Assembly (NCBI RefSeq): GCF_011927785.1
Contig: NZ_JAATJK010000001.1
Coordinates: forward strand, 1,550,001-1,614,000
From: Micromonospora profundi
GTDB lineage: Bacteria; Actinomycetota; Actinomycetes; Mycobacteriales; Micromonosporaceae
Reading direction: 5' to 3'
DNA: 64,000 bases
Below, piece by piece: positions 27,145 to 34,457 of this stretch. Positions within the stretch are counted from its first letter, which is position 1. Every line of letters begins with the position of its first letter. Made by a program: the position numbers and the translations under genes. The notes beneath the pieces were generated by a model. The model did no database searches. It saw only the letters and a list, made by a program, of their open reading frames with translations, and was not told the origin of the DNA.

Positions 27145-28542
27145 TCACCAGCTGCTGATGGAGCTGAGGTGTTTGCCCGCGAAGTGCTCGGGCCGGGGAC
27201 GTACGCCCGCGATCAGGCAGGCGATCTCGACCGGTGGCGGCAGGAAATGCCTGTCATCGTCGGTGTCGCGGTAGCGTCCGAGCCCGATTGTCCGCATGAA
27301 CGGAACGACGGCGTCGGGCTGCTCTCCCTCCGCTGCCGGTTCGCCGCGCTCCAGCGCCTCGTCATCCCAGTAGATCGCCGACGGGATGCCGTCGACGGCC
27401 CAGCCGAGGTAGCTCTCGCCGTCGTGATCTCGTCCGCAAACCACCGCCTGGGTGCCGCGCGACATCGGTACCAACTGGTCGGCGCCGACCATCGCATCGA
27501 GTCCGACGACCATCACCCAGTCGTCGATCTGCGCCGTGAAAATCCGCTGTTGCTCGCCTGTCGACGTGTCACCGAGTTCCCGGAGCGTCATCGGCGCGAC
27601 ACGGTCGTCCTCGACCTCCAGCCGCGACAACGCTTCACCGGCCGAGATTCCCCGCACCAGCGTGATGGAGTAGGGCGGCGAGTCTTCGTCGTCGGCGTAG
27701 ACGAGGTTGAACCAGTCGGCGGGCAACCCGCTCCCGTGCGGCCGCACGGGTTTCGCGAGGTCGGCACGCTCGCGCAGGGTCCATTCTCGCTGTAGCTTGT
27801 CGAGCCTGGCTGCCTCGGCGGCGCTGCCGCTGCGATAGACCGCCGAGCCGTCCTCCGCCATCAACACGACGTCACCGTCATCGTCGACGACCAGCGCCGA
27901 CACCGTGTGGGCCATCGGATCCAGGCGCAATCCGGTCCACTTGGACAGCACCGTGGAGTCGGCGCCGGTCCGCAGGATTCCGTCGTGCCCGAGGGCCAGC
28001 TCCTCGCCGGGAACGCCGGCCTTCCGTGACCACAGCTGAGCGGTCTGGTCGCGGAAGAGCACAGTTTCCGCCTCTGTCGTGCGGTGTGCGAGCTCGTACC
28101 TGCCATTCGGTGAGACGAGGGGCTTGGTCAGGCGCTGCCCGCGGGTCAGGCGGTCGCCGGAGGCCGGCAGGAAATCCGCCAGCGCGGCGTCCGAGAGGAG
28201 ATCCCTGCTCCAGCGCTGAAAGCCGTCCGGATCCGTCAGGACCAACCGGCCGTCGTTGGTGACCACTGCGGCATCCACCCGACGGTCGACGTCGCCCGAG
28301 CGCCAGAGCGGCCGGCCGTTTCCATCCACCAGCCACAGGTAACCTTCGGGCGTCAGCTCCAACCGGCCGGGCCCGCCAACGCCGCCGCCGATCGTCCAGA
28401 CGTTCTCGGCGCGCGTCCGATCGCGCAGAACGAGGCCGCCGGTATGGCGGTGCTCCAGCGCGAACGCCTCGTTGGCGGACACGAGCGTCCCCAGCGACAG
28501 GAACTGCCCAGGTCGGAGAACAGTGAATTCTTCATCGTCCAC
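27145..28542 (-). CDS. B-lectin-like plus DUF6461-type protein
   Basis: 465 aa. Residues of about 1-230 hold repeated bulb-type lectin-like units (for example LELTPEGYLWLVDGNGRPLWRSG and RLVLTDPDGFQRWS). Residues of about 280-430 resemble DUF6461 (YSITLVRGISAGEALSRL). There is no secretion signal, so it is probably cytosolic. The GTG start has no ribosome site. A TGAACC-15 bp-CGTCGT promoter-like sequence ends 7 bp before it, suggesting a leaderless mRNA. It is co-transcribed with the downstream FRTDG protein. Confidence 0.72.
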   Translation of the reverse strand: MDDEEFTVLRPGQFLSLGTLVSANEAFALEHRHTGGLVLRDRTRAENVWTIGGGVGGPGRLELTPEGYLWLVDGNGRPLWRSGDVDRRVDAAVVTNDGRLVLTDPDGFQRWSRDLLSDAALADFLPASGDRLTRGQRLTKPLVSPNGRYELAHRTTEAETVLFRDQTAQLWSRKAGVPGEELALGHDGILRTGADSTVLSKWTGLRLDPMAHTVSALVVDDDGDVVLMAEDGSAVYRSGSAAEAARLDKLQREWTLRERADLAKPVRPHGSGLPADWFNLVYADDEDSPPYSITLVRGISAGEALSRLEVEDDRVAPMTLRELGDTSTGEQQRIFTAQIDDWVMVVGLDAMVGADQLVPMSRGTQAVVCGRDHDGESYLGWAVDGIPSAIYWDDEALERGEPAAEGEQPDAVVPFMRTIGLGRYRDTDDDRHFLPPPVEIACLIAGVRPRPEHFAGKHLSSISSW

Positions 28543-28549
28543 GAGTTAG

Positions 28550-28576
28550 ACGACGCAGGCGGGCGCACGAGGTTCA
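28550..28576 (-). promoter_or_regulatory. SigL-like promoter candidate (15-bp spacer), leaderless
   Basis: On the minus strand TGAACC, 15 bp, CGTCGT lies 7 bp upstream of the GTG at 28542. This places the expected transcription start at the start codon. The spacer is one base shorter than in the seven best sites in this window. Confidence 0.45.
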
Positions 28577-28654
28577 CGGACCCGCGGTAGTCGACATGGC
28601 GGCAGGGAACGACGACCGCCAGTTGCAGTGCTCCAGAACCGATCACTGTCGCGT

Positions 28655-28681
28655 TGAACCGTCGTGACCCCGGCTCGTATT
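28655..28681 (+). promoter_or_regulatory. SigL-like promoter candidate (15-bp spacer)
   Basis: TGAACC, 15 bp, CGTATT, oriented to the LysM-like membrane gene at 28729. Read another way, TTGAAC-18-TATTAC is a weak housekeeping-type promoter over the same bases. Confidence 0.42.
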
Positions 28682-28728
28682 ACAGGACCGGAACGGCAGG
28701 ATAGGGATGGACCGAGGGTACGGAGGCG

Positions 28729-30417
28729 ATGGTGCTGATACGGCGAGCCGTGGCGGCGGCACTGGTGCTGGTCGGGCTCGTCGTGGGTGCCCCAGCGGGG
28801 CAGGCGCGTGCGGCCCCCGCTGAGACCGGCCGGTACTACGTGGTGGGGCCGGCGGTCGACGGCCAGAAGGAGTACCTGTACGCGATTGCCCTGCGCACCC
28901 TCGGTAACGGCAACCGGTACCGGGAGATCGTCGAACTCAACGTGGGGCGGAAACAGCCTGACGGCGCGACGTTCACCGACGGCCTGGTGCTCGAACCAGG
29001 CTGGATGTTGGTGCTGCCCGCGGACGCTAAGGGCCAAGGGGTACGCATCGGCCGGATGCCGACGATCGCCGCTCGATCGCCGCGACCGTCGCCGAGCACG
29101 CTGACGCCGAGCGCCGTTCCGTCGAGGCCGGCTCCCCGGTCGGTCGCGCCGTCCACACCGGCCCCTTCGACGGCTGCCCCGTCCACGGCTGCCCCGCCGC
29201 CACCCTCGGCCCCTGCGGTGGCGGCCACGGACACCGAAACGATTGCCCGGCCGTGGGACGAGCGGGAGGTCACCACTGATCCCGTCAACCCGCTGCTGGT
29301 GCGAGGTGGTGCAGGCGTACTGGCGGTTATCTTCGCGGTGGTGGCGCTGATGCTGCTACGCCGTGCGGGATCACGCCGGGGTGCGCTCGCCCTCACCGAC
29401 GACGGGCCGTGGCCGCCGCAGCGGCACCACACCCCGACCCCCGCCGAGCTCGCCACCGATTCGGGCAACGGTCACTCCCCGCCGCCCGGCGCCCAACAGT
29501 CGTCCACCACAGCGCCGTCCACCGCAGCGCCGTCGTCCGCCGCCTCGCGGCCGTCCGCTGGCGCTCCGCTGTCTCCCGTCGCCCAGCCCTCGTCGTCTGC
29601 CGTCTCGGCGTCCACGGAACAGGAGCGTTCCGAGACCACGGTGCCCGTCATCACGACGCCGACGCCGTCCGCGCCCCCGACCCCGATCCAGAGCGGTACG
29701 CGACCAGGTGAAGCTTCCGTGTCACCGTCCACTCCAGCGCCGGCGACGAATCCCGAGCGTCAGGTGCCGGGCCCCGTGGCGGTGGGGCCATCGAACGAGC
29801 AGAGGCCAACGCAGGCACCGGTGCCGGAGGTGCCACGACCGACGGTGCCGAGTGGCGACGACGTTCCCTACCTGAGCGCCGATCTGGACAGCGAGGCCGG
29901 TCCGATGCGGGTCCGGTTGGCAGGGGTGGCGACGGGCCGTGGTGCAGCGCCCGCGTACGCCTGGCTCGGCGAGCGGGAGCCCGCCCCACCGGCCATCCTC
30001 CCGCTGGTGTTGGGCCACAAGGGTCCGTGGCGGCTGCACGTCGACCTCGGTCGTGCTCCGGACGTACTCACTCTCGTGGGGCCTGTCGGCGCCTGCCGGC
30101 GTGCGGCGGTGCTCCTCGCCCGGAGGCTGCATGCCGCCGGGATCGGTGTGGCGGTGGTCGGCGCGGCGCTCGGCACGCAGGCCCCCGGCGGCAGCCGGGT
30201 CCTGGACGCCCTGCCGCAGCCGCCCACGCCGGAGGAGGAGTTGCCGAAGCCGTACGTCGTGTTCACCGCCGGGTTGGCCGCCGGTGACGCGGCCGGCGCG
30301 CGGAGCCTCGCCGCCACGACGGGCGGACGGTGCGTCCCCGTGGTGATCGGCCCGGTCCCCGGCGGCCGGTGGTCGATTCAGGTCGGGTCGGATGCCGGGG
30401 TGGTGGCGCCGGACTGA
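28729..30417 (+). CDS. Secreted/membrane protein with LysM-like domain, paired with the mycosin-like gene
   Basis: 562 aa. It has a signal peptide (about 1-29, cleavage near GQARA-AP), then a LysM-like domain at about 35-105 (YYVVGPAVDGQKEYLYAIA, LNVGRKQPDG). This domain is clearly homologous to the N-terminus of the mycosin-like protein at 32871. A Pro/Ser/Thr linker, a transmembrane helix at about 190-214 (GVLAVIFAVVALMLLRR), a second disordered linker and a C-terminal domain of about 170 residues follow. It may replace EccE or anchor the mycosin-like protein to the wall. Its last 40 bp overlap the end of the opposite gene. Confidence 0.75.
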   Translation: MVLIRRAVAAALVLVGLVVGAPAGQARAAPAETGRYYVVGPAVDGQKEYLYAIALRTLGNGNRYREIVELNVGRKQPDGATFTDGLVLEPGWMLVLPADAKGQGVRIGRMPTIAARSPRPSPSTLTPSAVPSRPAPRSVAPSTPAPSTAAPSTAAPPPPSAPAVAATDTETIARPWDEREVTTDPVNPLLVRGGAGVLAVIFAVVALMLLRRAGSRRGALALTDDGPWPPQRHHTPTPAELATDSGNGHSPPPGAQQSSTTAPSTAAPSSAASRPSAGAPLSPVAQPSSSAVSASTEQERSETTVPVITTPTPSAPPTPIQSGTRPGEASVSPSTPAPATNPERQVPGPVAVGPSNEQRPTQAPVPEVPRPTVPSGDDVPYLSADLDSEAGPMRVRLAGVATGRGAAPAYAWLGEREPAPPAILPLVLGHKGPWRLHVDLGRAPDVLTLVGPVGACRRAAVLLARRLHAAGIGVAVVGAALGTQAPGGSRVLDALPQPPTPEEELPKPYVVFTAGLAAGDAAGARSLAATTGGRCVPVVIGPVPGGRWSIQVGSDAGVVAPD

Positions 30418-32621
30418 AGCCGGCGCAGCGTGGCTGGCAGCGGCCCGAGGGCTACGCCTGGGCTGCGCTGCCAGGCGCCGTCGCGGGCGTGGTGGACGCG
30501 CCGTACCTGGATCCGGTCGTAGGAGCGGCTGCCCAGGATCAGCTCCACCCCGGCCCGGTGCAGCGCGTCCGCCCGGGTCCGCACCGAGGTGAGCGGGGCG
30601 AGCATCGCGGCGGTGGCGCCGACGTCGACGGTGCGGCTCCGGGGCACCCGCACGTCGACAAGCAGTCGGCCCTGTCGCGCCGGTGGTGGTTGCCGGTACA
30701 GCCGCAGCCAGCCCTTGGGGAGACCGCGTGACCGCACCGGCAGGAGGGCGTACGCCTTCCGAGTGCCGAATTCGGGCCAGCGGCGTACGTCGTTGGGCAG
30801 GCCGGCTGTCGAGCGGGCGGTGGGCGCTGACCGGATCCGCACCGTCGCGTCGTACGCGTCGCCGAGCGGCAGGAGCCAGCCGATGCCCTCCGTGCGGAAC
30901 CCTCCGACGGCGCGTACCCGATCCAGTCGGGCCGCCGGCAGCAGGTAGGTGTCCGAGGTGCCGAGGAGGTACTGCAAGCGGGCCGGCACGTGTGATCGCA
31001 GCGTGGCGACCGCTATCGCGCCGCCCGGCTCGATCCGTACCCGCAGCAGGTCGCAGCCCTCGGGCGCGGACCGGGGGTCGAGGAAGGCGATCAGGAACAG
31101 TTCGGTGCTGGGCATGCCGTCGGCGACCACCTCGGCGGGGTCGCCCGGTGTCCGGACGAACGCCTCGAACGTCTCCGCGTTGACCTGCTGGCCACGGCGC
31201 AGCCACGGCGGACCGTAGTCCGACGCGCGCCTCCGCTCGGTGACGAGCGCGGGGCGGGACAGCGGCGGGGTCAGCACCGCGGTGGGTGCGACGGCGGGCG
31301 GATCTGGCGCAGTCGGTTCCTTCGACGTGCCGATCGTCGTCTGTTTCGTCGGTGCCGCGTCCGTCACGCGGCCGTTCGCCGGCGTTCCGTCCGCAGCCTT
31401 CCGGCCCGCCTCCGGCGAGCCGTCGACGCCCGCCGGCGACCCGCCGGGGTCCTGCGCCGACCTGTCGACGTCTGCCGGCGACCCGCCGACGCCCGGCGAC
31501 GCCGAGCCGACCACGCCGGACGCCGGGTCGTTCGGCGCGGTGACGGCCAAACCAGCGGCGACACCATTCGCGACGGTCAGCGTGACCCGCTCCCGGCTGA
31601 GCCGGGACACCAGCAGCCCGTCGGGGGTGGCGTCGAGGGTCGCCGGGCCGTCGGCGTACCTGGGCCGGTACGCCCGCCACGGCGCGACGGCGCCCGCCGC
31701 GTCGAGCGCACGCAGGTCCCGGTGGTCGTCGATCAGCTCCGCGCGCCCTCCCGGCGGCGGGGTCCAGACCGTGGCGCCGGTCGTCTCGGCCAGCTCGATC
31801 GCCTGCTCGGCGAGCCGGGCCTGCTCGCCGGCATCGGAGGGCCAGGTCAGCCAGAGCCGCAGGTCGGCACCGTAGAGGGGAAGGTCGCCCACGAGGGCGG
31901 CGAGCTGCCGGCCGCTGTGCACGCCCTGGGTACCGCTGTAGTTGCCCACCAGGAAGCCGTCGGCGCGGGCCGTGACGGCGATGGTGACGATGCCCTCGGA
32001 GACCAGGCCGAGCCGGTGCGCGGTGGCCCGACGGGCCACGAAGTCGGCCCGGGTCGCCAGGGCGAGCCCGTCGGCGAGCGGCAGGCGTACGACGCCGGTG
32101 CGGGGGCGAACCAGGCCCTCGTCGAGGGCGAACCAGCCGGGCAGGTGGGTGGCGAGGTCGGGTGGCTGGAGTACGAGCCAGTCCATCGGCTGTCGGGTGA
32201 CCCGGTGCAGCGGCACGGCGTGCAGGGGACCGGCGCTGCTCGCGCTCGCGGTGTCGGCGCCGTTGACCCGGTGGGCGGTGTGCCGGATGTCGGTGCCCTC
32301 CGGGCTGACCAGCACGTCGTGACCGAGCAGCCCGGCCACCTCGGTGAAGAGGTCGGCGTGTCGGGCGCCGTCGTCGGTGAGGATCCGGACGTCGTCGGCG
32401 GCGTCACCGGTGCGCCGTACGAGGTCGGCGATGGATCGGGCGTCGAGCAACCGGTTGGGATCGGTGGGCACCATGAGACGGCCCTTCGGACCTGGGGCGA
32501 GCCACAGGTCGAAGAGTCCGGCGACCCGCCGGTGCCGGCGCGGGTCGAAACGCCGGGTCGCCGGAACCCGGTCGATATCCCTGCTCGCCACCGCCCTGGC
32601 GGTCCGTCCGAGTGCTGTCAC
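30378..32621 (-). CDS. Large hypothetical ESX-locus protein
   Basis: 747 aa from GTG; it is possible that the true start is further in. The first 290 residues are folded (GRLMVPTDPNRLLDARSIADLV; VAGLLGHDVLVSPEGTDI). They share a loose pattern with the Rossmann-like head of the 931-aa ESX protein. Residues of about 350-440 are a low-complexity Gly/Ser/Pro/Asp linker. The C-terminal 300 residues are a second folded region with no motif I recognise. There is no signal peptide or membrane helix. It converges on and overlaps by 40 bp the LysM-like gene. A SigL-type promoter sits upstream at 32754-32781. Confidence 0.68.
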   Translation of the reverse strand: MTALGRTARAVASRDIDRVPATRRFDPRRHRRVAGLFDLWLAPGPKGRLMVPTDPNRLLDARSIADLVRRTGDAADDVRILTDDGARHADLFTEVAGLLGHDVLVSPEGTDIRHTAHRVNGADTASASSAGPLHAVPLHRVTRQPMDWLVLQPPDLATHLPGWFALDEGLVRPRTGVVRLPLADGLALATRADFVARRATAHRLGLVSEGIVTIAVTARADGFLVGNYSGTQGVHSGRQLAALVGDLPLYGADLRLWLTWPSDAGEQARLAEQAIELAETTGATVWTPPPGGRAELIDDHRDLRALDAAGAVAPWRAYRPRYADGPATLDATPDGLLVSRLSRERVTLTVANGVAAGLAVTAPNDPASGVVGSASPGVGGSPADVDRSAQDPGGSPAGVDGSPEAGRKAADGTPANGRVTDAAPTKQTTIGTSKEPTAPDPPAVAPTAVLTPPLSRPALVTERRRASDYGPPWLRRGQQVNAETFEAFVRTPGDPAEVVADGMPSTELFLIAFLDPRSAPEGCDLLRVRIEPGGAIAVATLRSHVPARLQYLLGTSDTYLLPAARLDRVRAVGGFRTEGIGWLLPLGDAYDATVRIRSAPTARSTAGLPNDVRRWPEFGTRKAYALLPVRSRGLPKGWLRLYRQPPPARQGRLLVDVRVPRSRTVDVGATAAMLAPLTSVRTRADALHRAGVELILGSRSYDRIQVRRVHHARDGAWQRSPGVALGPLPATLRRLQSGATTPASDPT

Positions 32622-32753
32622 CGCCGCCCCGCCTTCGTCCCCACTGGATCATCGTCGTGATGTGACCACTGTGCACACCCGGCGAAACGCGCCGTCAACG
32701 CAAGTCCTGAGAAGATCGTCTCTCAGCCCTCGCCGGTACGCTCGGCCGACCTC

Positions 32754-32781
32754 ATGACGAGGTTCGTCGGGGCCTGGTTCA
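32754..32781 (-). promoter_or_regulatory. SigL-type promoter (TGAACC-16-CGTCAT)
   Basis: On the minus strand TGAACC (32776-32781), exactly 16 bp, then CGTCAT, about 130 bp upstream of the 747-aa gene at 32621. It matches six other sites in the window in motif and spacing. The -35 element overlaps the palindrome at 32777-32794. Confidence 0.6.
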
Positions 32782-32794
32782 AATTGATTTGAAC
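32777..32794. promoter_or_regulatory. 18-bp palindrome between divergent ESX genes
   Basis: GTTCAAAT-TG-ATTTGAAC has perfect 8-bp arms and is unusually AT-rich for this DNA. It lies in the 249-bp region between the leftward 747-aa gene and the mycosin-like gene and overlaps a SigL-type -35 element on the minus strand, so it could be a regulator site controlling both directions. Confidence 0.5.
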
Positions 32795-32856
32795 TAACGC
32801 GGCGCGAATCCGCAATAGACGGTGGAACGCGGCGACGTTCATGGCCGTGGTGACTG

Positions 32857-32863
32857 AAGGAGG
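32857..32863 (+). promoter_or_regulatory. Ribosome binding site deciding the mycosin-like start
   Basis: AAGGAGG lies 7 bp before the GTG at 32871. It excludes the longer in-frame ATG at 32841, which has no such site and would put charged residues ahead of the signal peptide. Confidence 0.7.
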
Positions 32864-32870
32864 ACACCCA

Positions 32871-34364
32871 GTGCTGGCGAAGCACCCCATCCTTGCCCGC
32901 CTGCTCGTGGTGGTGATGACCGGTTGCGTGCTGTTGGCCGTACCCCGGCTGTCGGCGGCGAACCCCACACCCGACAACCGGCCGTACGTGAAGTACTACG
33001 TGGTCGCGGCCCAGTTTCAGGGCCAGCCGGAGAATCTGACCGACATCGCGTGGCGGCTGCTCGGCAGCGGCGAACGATCCGATGAGATTTATCACCTCAA
33101 CACCGGACGGGTGCAGCCGGACGGTCTCCGGCTGACCGACCCGGGAGTCCTGACCGCCGGCTGGTATCTGGTGCTGCCCTGGGACGCCGCCGGTGAGGGG
33201 GTCAAGTACGGCCAGCTTCCGCCCGCACCGGCGCCGACACGGACGGCACGTCCCGGAGGCACCACGAAGCCCGGTGGCACTCCGAAGCCCAGCGGCAGCC
33301 CGTCGCCCGCGGCGAGCCCGACCAGGGGCAGCCCCGGACCCGGAGCCACTGGCGGCACCCAGAAGTGCACCGCCGCCGCCGGGTCCAGCAGCCGCTCGGA
33401 CTGGGCGCAGCTGCGGATGGCCGCCGACAGCGCGTGGACCCTTACCCGGGGCAACGGGGTGAAGATCGCGGTGGTCGACACCGGCGTCGACGCGAGCCTC
33501 CAGCAGTTGAGCGGCCGGGTCGCCGTCGGGGCGGACGTGACCGTCGGCAACGGTCGCGGCGACACCGACTGCGTCGGTTCCGGCACCGCGATGGCGGGCA
33601 TCATCGCCGCTGACAGCAGTGTCGACGGCAGCCCGGTCGGGATCGCCCCGGACGCCACGATCCTGCCGGTCCGGATGGTGGGTTCCGGGGCTGCCCGGGC
33701 GGCCGACGCGGCGACCGCCATCGAGGTGGCGGTGAGCGCCGGTGCGTCAGTCGTCGCGCTCGGCTCCCACGTGGACCTGGCCGCTCCCGCAGTGGCGGCC
33801 TCGCTGACCACGGCCCTCAACCACGACGTGCTCGTGGTGGCGGGCGCACCTACCAAACCGGCGCCGCTGCCGTCCCCGGGCACTGGGGCCGCCGGTGGCG
33901 CGCTGCTGCTCACCGGCGGGGTGGGACCGGCCGACCAGTTCGCCGACGAATATCTGGAGGGGACCGTCGAGGTCGTCGCACCTGGTGTCGACGTGGCGAG
34001 CCTCGGCACCGGTGGCAGGGTGACCGGCCGGACCGGTACCGGACTCGCTGTCGCCTTCGTGGCGGGGCAGGCGGCACTGATCCGGGCGGCCGAGCCCGAC
34101 CTCACGGCGGCCCAGGTCAAGGAGCGGATTCTCGGCACCGCCGACCCGCTCGGTGGACAGGACCCGCACCCCGCGTTCGGCGCCGGGATGATCAACCTGG
34201 CGACGTCGGTGGCGGGAGCTCTGGACAACAAGGGCCCGGTGTCCACCGGGCAGGAGGGGCGAGGCTCAGGCGCGGCGATCATCGTCCTGCTGGGCCTGGC
34301 GCTGGTGTGCGGAGTTGGTGTGGTCTTCGGCCTTCGGATGCGCCGACGACGCTTCGCCGGCTGA
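32871..34364 (+). CDS. Mycosin-like subtilase that lacks its catalytic His and Ser (pseudoprotease), with LysM-like domain
   Basis: 497 aa: signal peptide (about 1-30), LysM-like domain (about 36-110), Pro/Gly/Thr linker, subtilase domain (about 165-455) and a C-terminal transmembrane helix with an RMRRRR tail, the mycosin layout. Asp203 is kept (VVDTGVD). The His motif reads DCVGSGTAMAGIIAA, with Ser237 for His. The nucleophile motif reads TGTGLAVAFVAG, with Gly391 for Ser. The oxyanion Asn is not evident. It therefore should not cleave substrates, but mycosins also stabilise the ESX membrane complex, which needs no catalysis. It ends before a strong hairpin. Confidence 0.88.
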   Translation: MLAKHPILARLLVVVMTGCVLLAVPRLSAANPTPDNRPYVKYYVVAAQFQGQPENLTDIAWRLLGSGERSDEIYHLNTGRVQPDGLRLTDPGVLTAGWYLVLPWDAAGEGVKYGQLPPAPAPTRTARPGGTTKPGGTPKPSGSPSPAASPTRGSPGPGATGGTQKCTAAAGSSSRSDWAQLRMAADSAWTLTRGNGVKIAVVDTGVDASLQQLSGRVAVGADVTVGNGRGDTDCVGSGTAMAGIIAADSSVDGSPVGIAPDATILPVRMVGSGAARAADAATAIEVAVSAGASVVALGSHVDLAAPAVAASLTTALNHDVLVVAGAPTKPAPLPSPGTGAAGGALLLTGGVGPADQFADEYLEGTVEVVAPGVDVASLGTGGRVTGRTGTGLAVAFVAGQAALIRAAEPDLTAAQVKERILGTADPLGGQDPHPAFGAGMINLATSVAGALDNKGPVSTGQEGRGSGAAIIVLLGLALVCGVGVVFGLRMRRRRFAG

Positions 34365-34380
34365 TCGTCTCGCCGCAGAC

Positions 34381-34428
34381 GCCGGTGCCCGGCGGCCGCC
34401 CTTTCGGGACGGACCGCCGGGCACCGGC
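34381..34428. terminator. Strong bidirectional terminator hairpin
   Basis: GCCGGTGCCCGGCGG (34381-34395) and CCGCCGGGCACCGGC (34414-34428) form a perfect 15-bp stem. A smaller inner stem (CCCTTTCGGG region) closes the loop. It sits between the convergent mycosin-like gene (ends 34364) and the ricin-domain gene (ends 34458). No T-run follows, as is usual for high-GC actinomycetes. Confidence 0.75.
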
Positions 34429-34457
34429 TGTTACGAACAACCCCTGCTGGGGCGGGG

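Noticed and set aside
32789..32816. A SigL-type promoter toward the mycosin-like gene
   Set aside because: TGAACT is followed at 15-16 bp by CGCAAT/GCAATA rather than CGT, so it does not meet the pattern used for the other sites.
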